Part shown: piece by piece, positions 21,487-30,993 of the stretch | Position numbering within the stretch: the first letter of the stretch is position 1 | Layout: every line of letters starts with the position of its first letter | NCBI RefSeq assembly: GCF_021284765.1 | Contig: NZ_CP089924.1 | Span: 1,754,001-1,818,000, forward strand | Direction of reading: 5' to 3' | Origin: Lysobacter sp. 5GHs7-4 | GTDB taxonomy: Bacteria; Pseudomonadota; Gammaproteobacteria; Xanthomonadales; Xanthomonadaceae | Length of the DNA: 64,000 nucleotides | Position numbers and translations under genes: made by a program | Notes under the pieces: model-generated | What the model saw: the letters and a program-made list of their open reading frames with translations, nothing else | Databases searched by the model: none | Told to the model about the DNA's origin: nothing

Positions 21487-22374
21487 ATGGCGGACATAAC
21501 CAAGGCCAGGACTGGCCTGCTGATACGCAAGCTGTTCGAGATACTGCTGTCCCAGCGTGAAGGGATGCGCGCGGCCGATGCCTTGGGCACGTTGGAAAAG
21601 GCCGTGCAGTTGACCGCGTACGAAGCCGGGGACTACGACTCCGGCGGCCGGCGCTTCGAACGTATCGTCCGTTTCGCCACGGTGTCCTGCGTCAAGGCCG
21701 GATGGCTGATCAAGCACAAGGGCGTCTGGACGGTTAGTGACGAAGGACAAGCCGCGTACGCGCAATTCGGCGAGCCGGAGAAGTTCTATCGCGAGGCCGA
21801 GCGGCTGTACTGGAAATGGCGTAAGGCGCAGCCGGCGACGTCCGACGCTGCCGAAACAGAGGAGGCCGTGGAGAAGTCTGCGGTGATCACGCTGGAGCAG
21901 GCCGAGGAGATGGCGTGGAAGGAGATCGAGGCCTTCCTGGCGGAAATGCCTCCCTACGAATTCCAGGAACTGGTCGGCGAGCTGCTCAGGGCGATGGACT
22001 ATCACGTCGCGTGGATCGCGCCGGCAGGAAAGGACGGCGGTATCGACGTGATCGCCTACAACGATCCGCTCGGCACCCGCCCGCCGCGGATCAAGGTGCA
22101 GGTCAAGCGTAACGCCAATTCGCCGCGCATCGATGTGGTCGGGCTGCGCAGTTTCATGGCGGTCCTGGGCGATGGCGATGTCGGCCTGTTCGTGGCCATG
22201 TCGGGCTTCACGCGCGACGCGGAAGCGGAAGCGCGCCAGTCCCAGCGTCGCGTGACGCTACTCGATACCACCAAGTTGGTGGACTTGTGGACAGAACACT
22301 ACGCCAAGCTGGACGATGCCGCGAGGCGACGCTTGCCGTTGAAGCCTGTGTGGTTCCTGGCAGGCGAGGACTGA
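21487..22374 (+). CDS. Mrr-like restriction endonuclease family protein
   Basis: 295 aa. The N-terminal ~100 residues form a winged-helix Mrr_N-like region (RKLFEILL, FATVSCVKAGWLIK, GVWTVSDEGQAAYAQF). After a charged linker comes a PD-(D/E)XK nuclease domain of the Mrr_cat type: FQELVGELLRAMDY, GKDGGIDVIAY (D187) and the QVK motif (Q205, K207). Mrr proteins are modification-dependent type IV nucleases. No methylase lies beside it, consistent with type IV. It stands alone between the purA terminator and a small membrane gene; GGGGGAC precedes its ATG. Confidence 0.87.
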   Translation: MADITKARTGLLIRKLFEILLSQREGMRAADALGTLEKAVQLTAYEAGDYDSGGRRFERIVRFATVSCVKAGWLIKHKGVWTVSDEGQAAYAQFGEPEKFYREAERLYWKWRKAQPATSDAAETEEAVEKSAVITLEQAEEMAWKEIEAFLAEMPPYEFQELVGELLRAMDYHVAWIAPAGKDGGIDVIAYNDPLGTRPPRIKVQVKRNANSPRIDVVGLRSFMAVLGDGDVGLFVAMSGFTRDAEAEARQSQRRVTLLDTTKLVDLWTEHYAKLDDAARRRLPLKPVWFLAGED

Positions 22375-22409
22375 TCGGGCCCGATGACCATTGCAAGGAT
22401 CGAGCACCG

Positions 22410-22784
22410 ATGAGCGATCCCTATCGTCCTCCCTCGGCCGCAGTGCCTGCGGCCCCCACCTCCGGCCACACGCTGCTGGTCGTGATCGGCGTGGCCTGCG
22501 CGGCGTTGACCGCGCTGGTGCCTACGCTGATCGTGCCCAGTTTTCGCGAAACCTTCCGCATGTTCGGCGCCGAGTCGCCTTGGCCCACGCAGCTGTTACT
22601 GCAGGGCTATCCGGCGCTGTGGATCCTGCCGGTGCTGGTGCTGCTGTTGTGGCGCGTAGTGCCGTGGCCGCGCAGCCGGGCGAAAGTGGCCTGCGCGTTC
22701 GGCGTGTCGGTGCTGGTGTTAGGCGTGCCGGCCTGCATGGCGGCCTTGTACCTGCCCATATTCGCGTTGTCGCAGACGCTTTGA
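22410..22784 (+). CDS. small membrane protein, 124 aa
   Basis: An N-terminal MSDPYRPPSA segment of the kind often seen in small bacterial membrane proteins (xPYxPP) is followed by three hydrophobic helices at about residues 20-45, 68-84 and 95-118. No enzyme motif is visible. It begins 35 nt after the Mrr-like gene and may be co-transcribed with it. Function is unknown; a membrane partner of the nuclease is possible but not supported by any motif. Confidence 0.65.
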   Translation: MSDPYRPPSAAVPAAPTSGHTLLVVIGVACAALTALVPTLIVPSFRETFRMFGAESPWPTQLLLQGYPALWILPVLVLLLWRVVPWPRSRAKVACAFGVSVLVLGVPACMAALYLPIFALSQTL

Positions 22785-22922
22785 GCGCGCCGATGGCGCG
22801 GGCGACCGCCGTGGGGTGCGGCTTCTCGCGCATCGCGCCGGCGTGCGTCGCCGCCTCGCGCATGAATACCGCCTTCATGCGTATGCGTTAAGTTAATAGG
22901 GAGTTTCGGAACAGGGCCGGCG

Positions 22923-24743
22923 ATGGAGCCGCAACAGATCGTATTCCTGCTGATCCTGGCCGCCGCGCTGGCCTTGTTCATCAGCGAGAAGCTGCGCGTG
23001 GACCTGGTGGCGATGCTGGCGATGCTGGCTTTGACGCTGACCGGCGTGTTGTCGCCCAAGGAGGCGTTGTCGGGATTCGCGAGCGAGCCGGCGATCATCG
23101 TCGCGGCGGTGTTCGTGTTGTCGGCGGGGCTGTCGGCGACCGGCATCACCGACCGCATCGGCGCGGCGATCGGGCGCGCGGCCGGCGGCAGCGAGGCGCG
23201 CGCGATCGCGGTGATCATGCCGGCGACCGCGGCGATGGCGGCGTTCTCGCACCATCTGATGGTCACCGCGATGATGCTGCCGATCCTGATGCGGCTGGCG
23301 CAGGAGCGCAAACTGGCGGCCTCGCGCCTGCTGATGCCGATGTCGCTGGCCGCATCGCTGGGCACCACGCTGACGCTGATCAGCGCGCCGGCGTTCCTGC
23401 TCGCCAACGACCTGTTGGCGCGCAACGGCGGCGGGCGCATGGACCTGTTCGCGATCACGCCGATCGGCGCGATGCTGGTCGCGATCGGCGCGGTCTACAT
23501 GCTCGCCGGCCGCTGGCTGTTGCCCAAGCGCCAGGGCGAGAGCGGCAACGTCGATTACCTGAAACTGGAGCGCTATTACACCGAGTTGCTGGTGGACAAG
23601 GAATCGCCGTGGATCGGCAAGACCCTGTCGGCGTTCGACAAGGCCTTCCAGGGGCGCCTGCAGGTGGTGGATTGGCTGCGCCACGGCATGCGCCGCCGCG
23701 ATCAGCGCGCCGACAGCCCGCTGGCCGCCGGCGACGTGCTGCTGGTGCGCGCCTCGCCCGACGAGATCGCCTCGGTGCGCGACGAGCCCGGGCTGTCGCT
23801 GCACGCGGTGGTCAAGTACGGCGAGAAGCCGCGCGAGGGCGGCAAGGCCGAGGCCGAGGCGCTGGGCGAGGAGCGCCTGGTGCAGGCGGTGGTGGCGCCG
23901 CGTTCGGAGTTCCTCGGCCGCAGCGTGTCGGAGATCGATTTCCTCAGCACGCTGGGCGTGGTCGTGGTCGGCCTGTGGCGCAAGGAAGGTTGGCTGCGCG
24001 GCGAACTGTCGGAGCTGCGCCTGGAGGAGGGCGACCTGCTGGTGCTGTGGGGCGCGCAGGCGCGGTTGGAGCAACTGGCCGCGCATCGCGCGTTTCTGAT
24101 GCTGATGCCGTTCGACGCGCGTGGCAGCACGCGCCGGCGCGCGCCGCTGGCGCTGGGCATCATGGCCGCGTCGATCGCGCTGGCCGCGACCGAGCTGCTG
24201 GCGCCGCAGATCGCGTTCCTGCTGGGCGCGGTGGCGATGGTGCTGACGCGCTGCGTGAGCATCGAGCGCGCGTACGAGGAAATCGACGTGCGCATCTACG
24301 TGATGATCGCCGGCGTGATTCCGCTGGGCATCGCGATGGACAAGACCGGCACGGCCGACCTGATCGCGCAGCTGCTGTCCGTGCACGCGCAGGGTCTGCC
24401 GGTGCTGGGTTTGCTGCTGCTGATGTTCGCGGCCGCTGCGCTGCTGACCCAGATACTGTCCGACGCGGCGACCACGGTGCTGCTGGCGCCGATCGCGCTG
24501 GCCCTGGCGCAGAGCCTGAGCCTGCCGCCGCTGCCGTTCGTGGTCTGCACCGCGATGGGCGCGGTGGCTTCGTTCCTGACCCCGATCGGGCACCACGGCA
24601 ACCTGCTGATCCTCAACCCCGGCCAGTACACCTTCGGCGACTTCCTGCGCGTGGGCGTGCCGCTGACCAGCCTGATCGCGCTGACTTCGGCGTGGATGGC
24701 GCGCTGGCTGTGGCTGGGCGGGCCGCTGCTGCCGTTCGGCTGA
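22923..24743 (+). CDS. SLC13-family permease with RCK_C (TrkA-C) domains
   Basis: 606 aa. Two blocks of hydrophobic helices (about residues 5-205 and 405-600) flank a cytosolic insert of about 200 residues containing two TrkA_C/RCK_C-type domains: ESPWIGKTLSAF...GDVLLVRASPDEI and RSEFLGRSVSEIDF...GDLLVLWGAQARL. The second membrane block has the conserved SDAATTVLLAPIALALA and TPIGHHGN motifs of the divalent anion:sodium symporter (SLC13/CitMHS-like) superfamily. It is probably a sodium- or proton-coupled anion transporter; substrate cannot be told. It converges on a VOC gene with 7 nt between stops. Confidence 0.88.
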   Translation: MEPQQIVFLLILAAALALFISEKLRVDLVAMLAMLALTLTGVLSPKEALSGFASEPAIIVAAVFVLSAGLSATGITDRIGAAIGRAAGGSEARAIAVIMPATAAMAAFSHHLMVTAMMLPILMRLAQERKLAASRLLMPMSLAASLGTTLTLISAPAFLLANDLLARNGGGRMDLFAITPIGAMLVAIGAVYMLAGRWLLPKRQGESGNVDYLKLERYYTELLVDKESPWIGKTLSAFDKAFQGRLQVVDWLRHGMRRRDQRADSPLAAGDVLLVRASPDEIASVRDEPGLSLHAVVKYGEKPREGGKAEAEALGEERLVQAVVAPRSEFLGRSVSEIDFLSTLGVVVVGLWRKEGWLRGELSELRLEEGDLLVLWGAQARLEQLAAHRAFLMLMPFDARGSTRRRAPLALGIMAASIALAATELLAPQIAFLLGAVAMVLTRCVSIERAYEEIDVRIYVMIAGVIPLGIAMDKTGTADLIAQLLSVHAQGLPVLGLLLLMFAAAALLTQILSDAATTVLLAPIALALAQSLSLPPLPFVVCTAMGAVASFLTPIGHHGNLLILNPGQYTFGDFLRVGVPLTSLIALTSAWMARWLWLGGPLLPFG

Positions 24744-24750
24744 AGACCGC

Positions 24751-25176
24751 TCAGGTCGGCAGGGCGGCGGCGTCGTACTGCGCGGCGAATTCGGCGCTGG
24801 GCGGGATCGGTTTGATCACGTCGATCAGCACGCCGTTGGGGTCGGCGGTGATGAAGTGGCGCTGGCCGAAGGCCTCGTCGCGCAGCGAGCGCAGGATGGG
24901 CAGGCCGGCCGCCTGCAGGCGCTCGTGCACGGCGTCCACGTCCTCGACCTCGAAGTTCAGCAGCAGGCCGCTGGCGCGTCCGCGGCCGACCGCGGGGATG
25001 GTTTCGTGCTCGCCGTCGAGGATGGCCAGGTTGACCGACGGGTCGTCGTGCAACTGCAGGTGCACGTACCAGTCGCTGCTGAACAGCTCGGCGAAACCGA
25101 AATGGCGGACGTAGAAGGCGCGGGTGGCGGCGACGTCGGCGGTCATAATCACGGGGTAGTAGCTGGTGACTTTCAT
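24751..25176 (-). CDS. VOC (glyoxalase/bleomycin resistance) family protein
   Basis: 141 aa, a single vicinal-oxygen-chelate module pair: [17 protein letters not shown] near the start, [20 protein letters not shown] in the middle, and [17 protein letters not shown] at the end. It is probably a cytosolic protein that binds or degrades a small molecule. It is divergent from a TetR regulator, and the 71-nt gap holds two operator-like palindromes, so it is likely the regulator's target. Confidence 0.85.
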   Translation of the reverse strand: MKVTSYYPVIMTADVAATRAFYVRHFGFAELFSSDWYVHLQLHDDPSVNLAILDGEHETIPAVGRGRASGLLLNFEVEDVDAVHERLQAAGLPILRSLRDEAFGQRHFITADPNGVLIDVIKPIPPSAEFAAQYDAAALPT

Positions 25177-25196
25177 GGTCGGCTCCGGGGAATTGA

Positions 25197-25242
25197 CGTA
25201 CAGTCTGTATGTAAATCGACAATAACATACAGGCTGAATGTA
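25197..25242. promoter_or_regulatory. two TetR operator-like sites
   Basis: Two related palindromic sequences, CGTACAGTCTGTATGTA (25197-25213) and CATACAGGCTGAATGTA (25226-25242), lie in the same register 29 nt apart, in the AT-richer gap between the VOC and tetR genes. The first contains the perfect palindrome TACAGTCTGTA. The second ends only 5 nt before the tetR ATG, so binding there would also repress the regulator itself. Confidence 0.75.
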
Positions 25243-25247
25243 TTTCA

Positions 25248-25820
25248 ATGGCCGCGCCCCGGACCAACCGCGAACGCACCGAAACCACCCGTCTGGCCCT
25301 GCTGGAGGCCGCGCGCGGCCTGTTCGTGAGCCGGGGCTACGCCGAGACCTCCACCCCCGACATCTGCGCGGCGGCCGGGATCACCCGCGGCGCGCTGTAT
25401 CACCACTTCGCCGACAAGCGCGATCTGTTCCGCCAGGTACTGGCGCGCGAAGCCGAGGCGGTGGCGGCGCGGATCGAGGCCAGCGCGGCGCCTGCCGACG
25501 ACGCGCGCGCGGCGCTGATCGCCGGCAGCGAGGCCTATCTGGACGCGATGGCGGCGACGGGGCGGACCCGCCTGCTGCTGATCGACGGCCCGGCGGTGCT
25601 GGGCCTGGCCGAACTGGCGGCGCTGGACGAGGCCCACGCCGCGCGCACGCTGCGCGAGGGCCTGGCCGCCGCGCTGCGGCGCGATGCGGCGCAGGTCGAT
25701 GCCCTGGCGCGCCTGCTGTCGGCGGCCTTCGACCGCGCCGCGCTGGAGATCGACGCCGGCACCGATGCCGGCGCGATGCGTGCGGCGATGCGCGAGCTGC
25801 TGACGCGCGCGATCGCGTGA
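25248..25820 (+). CDS. TetR/AcrR family transcriptional regulator
   Basis: 190 aa. The N-terminal TetR helix-turn-helix lies at about residues 14-60 ([38 protein letters not shown]). The C-terminal ligand domain is Ala/Leu/Arg-rich and divergent. It probably represses itself and the divergent VOC gene through the two palindromes at 25197-25242; the inducer is unknown. Confidence 0.92.
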   Translation: MAAPRTNRERTETTRLALLEAARGLFVSRGYAETSTPDICAAAGITRGALYHHFADKRDLFRQVLAREAEAVAARIEASAAPADDARAALIAGSEAYLDAMAATGRTRLLLIDGPAVLGLAELAALDEAHAARTLREGLAAALRRDAAQVDALARLLSAAFDRAALEIDAGTDAGAMRAAMRELLTRAIA

Positions 25821-25846
25821 CGCGTTCGCGTGCACGGCCCTTTGCT

Positions 25847-26182
25847 TCAGAAGACCGTCGGCACGTACGAGGCCATGTCGGCGCGGATGCCCAGCGCGCG
25901 CATGAACTCGGCCGGGTCGAAGCCTTCCTCGGCATAACGCTGCTGCATCGCGGCCTTGGCGGCGGCGACCGCGTCCGCGCTGTCCCATTCGACAAGAGTG
26001 GCCACGTCGTACTCGCCGCCGCTGCCGACCCGGCTCAACACCAGGTTCTGCCGACAGCCGGGCATGCCGTCCAGGACGTGCTGGGTGTAACGCAGGCGTT
26101 CGTTTAAGGCCGGCAGCGCCTCGGCCGGGACGATGAAGCGATCGAGACGGTACACCGGGGCAGGGGAGCTGGACTGGGACAT
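25847..26182 (-). CDS. small ABM-like (dimeric alpha-beta barrel) protein
   Basis: 111 aa. The pattern YRLDRFIVPAEALPALNERL...EYDVATLVEWDSADAVAAAKAAM is that of the antibiotic-biosynthesis-monooxygenase/dimeric ferredoxin-like barrel superfamily. There is no cofactor motif. It converges on tetR with 26 nt between stops. The ATG at 26182 is preferred to an upstream in-frame ATG at 26212 because similarity to the fold begins here. Biochemical role is unknown. Confidence 0.7.
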   Translation of the reverse strand: MSQSSSPAPVYRLDRFIVPAEALPALNERLRYTQHVLDGMPGCRQNLVLSRVGSGGEYDVATLVEWDSADAVAAAKAAMQQRYAEEGFDPAEFMRALGIRADMASYVPTVF

Positions 26183-26302
26183 GCGCGTTCCTCGATGGGC
26201 GGCGACGGCCACGGCGGCCGGCGTGGCGCGCAGTCTGCGACCTCAAGCAAAGTTGAGGTCAACAGGCCGCTGCGCATCGTCGCGATGGCCTAGGCTGCGG
26301 GC

Positions 26303-26923
26303 ATGGCGTTCCTGTCCACCGGCGATCCCGACGTCACCCACAGCGCCAGCGAAGGGCGCTGCTATCTGTACGTGCTGCCCTGCGCCTACGAAGACCTGCT
26401 CAAGCTCGGGTTTTCGCGCAACCCGCTGCGCCGCCTGGGCGAACTGCAGACGCGTTATTACGAGGCCTTCGACCTGGAGCGCGCGTTCCTGGTCGAAACC
26501 GAAACCGTGCGCGACGCGCGCGATCTGGAACTGAGGCTGCGGCATGCATTGCGCGAGCATCAGGCGCCGGCGCCGCTGTCGATCCGCCACGAAGCCGGCG
26601 GTCATACCGAGTGGTACCGCGGCGCCTACGCGCCTTTGCGCGATCAGGCCCAGTCCCTGGGCGCGCTCGGCTATCGCCTGCACGCGCCGTTGCGCGATTG
26701 GCTGGCGCAGGAGTTGCTGGCGCATTCCGATGCCCTGTACGCCTGGGGCGCGAGTGTGCTCGATGCGCTGGGCGGCGATCCCGCGCAATTGGACGCGCCG
26801 GCGCTGGCCGCCTTGCGCCGCAAGGTGCTGGACACGCTGGACGCGTATCCGGCCCTGGATCTGACCTTGGACTCGCGCTTGCCCGAGGCGCTGTCGCACT
26901 GGCATCGCGCGCGACGCGGGTGA
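26303..26923 (+). CDS. T5orf172/GIY-YIG-like domain protein
   Basis: 206 aa. The N-terminal ~80 residues read CYLYVLP...LLKLGFSRNPLRRLGELQTRYY...ERAFLVETETVRDARDLE, the pattern of the T5orf172 branch of the GIY-YIG fold (Y-x-Y strand, K-x-G-x-S-x-x-P-x-x-R loop, then a helix with a conserved Glu). The remaining ~120 residues are helical with no known domain. A nuclease or nucleic-acid-binding role is an inference from the fold. It stands alone, converging on the sigma-factor gene. Confidence 0.65.
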   Translation: MAFLSTGDPDVTHSASEGRCYLYVLPCAYEDLLKLGFSRNPLRRLGELQTRYYEAFDLERAFLVETETVRDARDLELRLRHALREHQAPAPLSIRHEAGGHTEWYRGAYAPLRDQAQSLGALGYRLHAPLRDWLAQELLAHSDALYAWGASVLDALGGDPAQLDAPALAALRRKVLDTLDAYPALDLTLDSRLPEALSHWHRARRG

Positions 26924-26942
26924 GCGCGGGCCGCGGCCGGCC

Positions 26943-28189
<1,247 letters not shown>

Positions 28190-28205
<16 letters not shown>

Positions 28206-28594
28206 TGGGTGTGGTCCATGAGCTGGCGCACTTCCACCGGTAGGTTCAGCGCGGCGCCGCCCGGACCGGGGCCGGCCGACCAGCGCGCGGCGATCTCATG
28301 CGCGCGTCGGGCGCTGTCGACGTCGACGATCAGGTAACCGGCCAGGAATTCCTTGGCCTCGGGAAACGGCCCGTCGGTCACCGCCGGGCTGCCGTCGGCG
28401 CGCGCATGCACCACGGTCGCCGCTTCCGGGCCGGTCAGGCCCTGGACCTGGACGAATTCGCCGGCGGCGACCAGCTCCTCGTTCATCCGCCGCAGGTAAT
28501 CCATGTGCGTCTGCACGTCCTGCTCGGGCCACAGCTCCATCCGCGAGACCTTCCAGGCGGCGTTGGGGAAATTCATCATCAGCAGGTACTTCAT
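28190..28594 (-). CDS. YCII/DGPF-domain protein, partner of ECF42 sigma
   Basis: 134 aa. The YCII-related fold begins MKYLLMMNFPNAAW, and the name-giving D-G-P-F motif is at residues 74-77 (VTDGPFPEAKEFLAGYLIVDVDS). DGPF proteins are the standard neighbours of ECF42 sigma factors and their usual regulatory target; their chemistry is unknown. It is upstream of and overlaps the sigma gene, forming a two-gene operon. Confidence 0.92.
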
Positions 28595-28862
28595 GGTCGG
28601 GCTCCAGGTCAGAGTCGGCGCCCGCAATGGGCGTCCGTATGCAGTAGTCGGAGCAGGGGGCGGGTTCTCTACATGCTCGCGAAAAAAGTTTCGGGCCATC
28701 TTAGGGGCGCCCGGGCACGGCGCCTTCACGTGCGCGGTCGGCGGCCGTTTCTAGGGGTGGAGGCCGCGCCCGATCGGCGCGCGGCCGCCGCCGGCGTGCG
28801 GGGTGGTCCCGTGTGCCGCCACCACGGCTCCGTCCGCGGAGCCCTATCGGAGGTCCACGCTC

Positions 28863-29126
28863 ATGCCCGTACTCGGCTCGGTCACGTTCACCCTGAAATC
28901 CGGCAAGGTTTGCGGCCCTTACAACGCGACGCGCGAAGTGGCCGACAACTATGTCGACGTCACCAAGGGCGGCAAGGACTATCCGACGCCCCTGGACTTC
29001 AACAAGTTCAAGACGGTGGCCTCGCTCACCTTCAAGCCCGGCGTCGGCGGCGCCACCACCTGGACCAGTTGGGAGTACTTCAACAACGGCCAGTGGACGG
29101 TGGACCGCTTCACCAAGCTCGCCTGA
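28863..29126 (+). CDS. unknown small protein, 87 aa
   Basis: Not recognised. The sequence has no signal peptide and no membrane segment. It is rich in Thr, Lys and aromatic residues, with beta-strand-like alternation (VLGSVTFTLKSGKV, ASLTFKPG, TTWTSWEYFNNGQWTVDRF), which suggests a small all-beta soluble protein. CGGAGG at 28848-28853 gives a 9-nt spacing to this ATG. Its codon use looks normal for the neighbourhood, which supports a real gene. The 28595-28862 gap upstream contains nothing I can name. Confidence 0.6.
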   Translation: MPVLGSVTFTLKSGKVCGPYNATREVADNYVDVTKGGKDYPTPLDFNKFKTVASLTFKPGVGGATTWTSWEYFNNGQWTVDRFTKLA

Positions 29127-29225
29127 GGCCAAGCACCCGACCGGCGCCGGGACACGGCGCTGCGTCGCACGGTGGCGGCGCAGCCCGCTATGCTGCGCCT
29201 CCCTCCCGGCAGGCCGAACGCAGCA

Positions 29226-29819
29226 GTGAATCTGGCGCTCTTCGATTTCGACGGCACCATCAGCGACCGTGAGCTGTTCGGCGCCTTCGTCGCCAGCGCC
29301 GTGCCGGCTCGACGCCTGCGCCGCGGGCGCTGGCTGTTCGCACCGTGGGTGCTGGGCTACAAGCTGGGCTTGGTGTCGGGTAGTGCGATCCGCGCGCGCG
29401 TGGTCGACTACGGCTTTCGCGGCCTCGACGACGCCAGCGTGGAACAGGCCGGGCGGCGCTTCGCCGACGAGGTGCTGCCCGCCTCGATCCGGCCCGAGGC
29501 GCTGCAGCGCATCGCCTGGCATCGCGCGCAAGGCGATACCGTCGTCGTGGTGTCCGGCGCTTTCGACGTCTATCTGCGCCATTGGTGCGAACGCCATGGG
29601 CTGGACCTGATCTGCTCGCGGCTGGAAGTCGAGGACGGCGTGCTCACCGGGCGCTACCGTGGCGCGCAATGCGTGGGCAAGGAAAAACCGCGTTTGATCG
29701 GCGAGCGCTACGACCTGTCGCGCTACGCGCAGATCTATGCCTACGGCGACACCCGCGAGGACCTGGACATGCTGGCGCTCGCGCATCGGCGCTGGTACCG
29801 CTGGCGCGAAATGCGCTGA
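29226..29819 (+). CDS. HAD-IB family phosphatase (SerB-like)
   Basis: 197 aa from a GTG that begins VNLALFDFDGTISD, motif I of the HAD superfamily with the nucleophile and acid Asp pair. Motif II is VVVVSGAFDVYL, motif III Lys lies in GKEKPRLIGE, and motif IV is YGDTREDLDML. The cap is the small helical C1 type of the phosphoserine-phosphatase-like HAD-IB group. The substrate is unknown. An upstream in-frame ATG at 29190 would add 12 residues with no similarity, so the GTG is preferred. Confidence 0.85.
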   Translation: MNLALFDFDGTISDRELFGAFVASAVPARRLRRGRWLFAPWVLGYKLGLVSGSAIRARVVDYGFRGLDDASVEQAGRRFADEVLPASIRPEALQRIAWHRAQGDTVVVVSGAFDVYLRHWCERHGLDLICSRLEVEDGVLTGRYRGAQCVGKEKPRLIGERYDLSRYAQIYAYGDTREDLDMLALAHRRWYRWREMR

Positions 29820-29820
29820 T

Positions 29821-29853
29821 CGCGCGGCGTCCCCGCTAGGCGGACGCCGCGCG
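29821..29853. terminator. 12-bp hairpin between convergent genes
   Basis: CGCGCGGCGTCC (29821-29832) and GGACGCCGCGCG (29842-29853) are perfect inverted arms around a 9-nt loop, placed exactly between the stops of the HAD phosphatase and the convergent hydrolase. There is no T-run, but position and symmetry suggest a bidirectional transcript end. Confidence 0.7.
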
Positions 29854-29859
29854 CCGGTG

Positions 29860-30852
29860 TCAGGCCGCGTCCCACAAGCGCAGCGCTTCCTCGGCGACCA
29901 CGTCGGGGCGTTCTTCCGGCCAGAACAGCTTGCTGCCCTCGAGCCGGCGCAGGCCCTCGAAGCGGCCGAAGCTGCGCTGCAGGTGTTCCGCGCCGGCCGG
30001 CGAGAAGATCGTGTCGCCCATGCCCCAGACCACGCGCACGGGCGCGCTGCCGCGCTTGAGCGCCTCGCCCACGCCTTCGAGCACGTTGTGATCCAGGGCG
30101 ACCGCATAGGCGTGCACGCGCGCCTTGCTCTGCGCCGAGGCGATCAGCGGCAGGAAGTAGCTGTCGATGGCCTCGTCGGTCGGGTTGCTGGAATCCAGGT
30201 AGCACATGCCGCCGATGCCTTCCGGCGAACGCGCCAGGCGCTTGTCGGCCTGCCACGGCGCCAGCCACTGGTCGACGAACTTGCCCTCGCGCGACAACGC
30301 GATCACCGGCAGCATCGCCGCGGGCGGGCATTCGATCTCGGTGTCGCAGTTGGTCAGCAGCAGCGAGCGCACGCGTTCGGGATGGCGCGCCAGCAGCAGC
30401 TGCGCGACCGCGCCGCCGCTGTCGCTGGCGATCACGTCGGCGCGGTCGATGTTCAAGCGTTCCATCAGCGCCAGTAACATCTCGACCTGGGCGTCGGGCG
30501 CCACGCTCTGGCCGTCGGCCACTTCGGTGTGGCCCAGGCCCATGAAGTCCGGCGCCACGCAGCGGCGGTAAGGCGCCAGGCGTTCGATCGCGCCGCGCCA
30601 CTGGAAGCTGTTGAGCGGGAAGCCGTGCAGGAACAGCGCCGCCGCGCCGCGCCCGCGTTCGACATAGGCGATGCGTCCGTAGCGGGTGCGGGCGAAACGG
30701 CGCGCGGCGGCGAACGCCGCCGCGTCCAACGGACCGCCGGCGGATGCGGCGGCGGCTGCGCCCAGGCCGAAACGGGTGGCCAGGGCGCCGGCGGCCAGTG
30801 CGCCGGTGGACAGGGCGAGGAAGCGCCTGCGGCCGATGTCGAGCTTGCTCAT
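29860..30852 (-). CDS. Tat-exported alpha/beta hydrolase, Asp-nucleophile type, atypical His site
   Basis: 330 aa. A twin-arginine signal (RRRFLALSTGALAAGALA) predicts folded export to the periplasm. The fold then follows: ALFLHGFPLNSFQW oxyanion region, APDFMGLGHTEV, and the nucleophile elbow IASDSGGAVAQ. Aligned with GHSMGG-type elbows, the nucleophile is Asp, as in haloalkane dehalogenases and epoxide hydrolases. At the position of the catalytic His near the C-terminus, the usual GHFPQEERP reads KLFWPEERP, so the His appears replaced by Leu. It may belong to a subfamily with a different base or be inactive. It is divergent from an XRE regulator. Confidence 0.82.
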   Translation of the reverse strand: MSKLDIGRRRFLALSTGALAAGALATRFGLGAAAAASAGGPLDAAAFAAARRFARTRYGRIAYVERGRGAAALFLHGFPLNSFQWRGAIERLAPYRRCVAPDFMGLGHTEVADGQSVAPDAQVEMLLALMERLNIDRADVIASDSGGAVAQLLLARHPERVRSLLLTNCDTEIECPPAAMLPVIALSREGKFVDQWLAPWQADKRLARSPEGIGGMCYLDSSNPTDEAIDSYFLPLIASAQSKARVHAYAVALDHNVLEGVGEALKRGSAPVRVVWGMGDTIFSPAGAEHLQRSFGRFEGLRRLEGSKLFWPEERPDVVAEEALRLWDAA

Positions 30853-30904
30853 GTCGTATCTCCGTCGAAGGACCGTCCTTCGTTGGCGGCGATGATTCGC
30901 CGTC

Positions 30905-30960
30905 CAGGTCATGCGCTCAATGCCGTCGCAGGTCATGCTTTCATGACCTGACAGGTCATG
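30905..30960. promoter_or_regulatory. CAGGTCATG operator cluster
   Basis: Four copies of the 9-mer CAGGTCATG lie in the gap between the hydrolase and XRE genes: direct at 30905-30913, 30929-30937 and 30952-30960, and inverted (CATGACCTG) at 30942-30950. Copies two and three form a perfect palindrome around CTTT. This is probably the operator of the adjacent XRE regulator controlling both promoters. Confidence 0.8.
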
Positions 30961-30993
30961 GTTTTGCCCAGGCGGCGTCGTAAGATGCGGACG

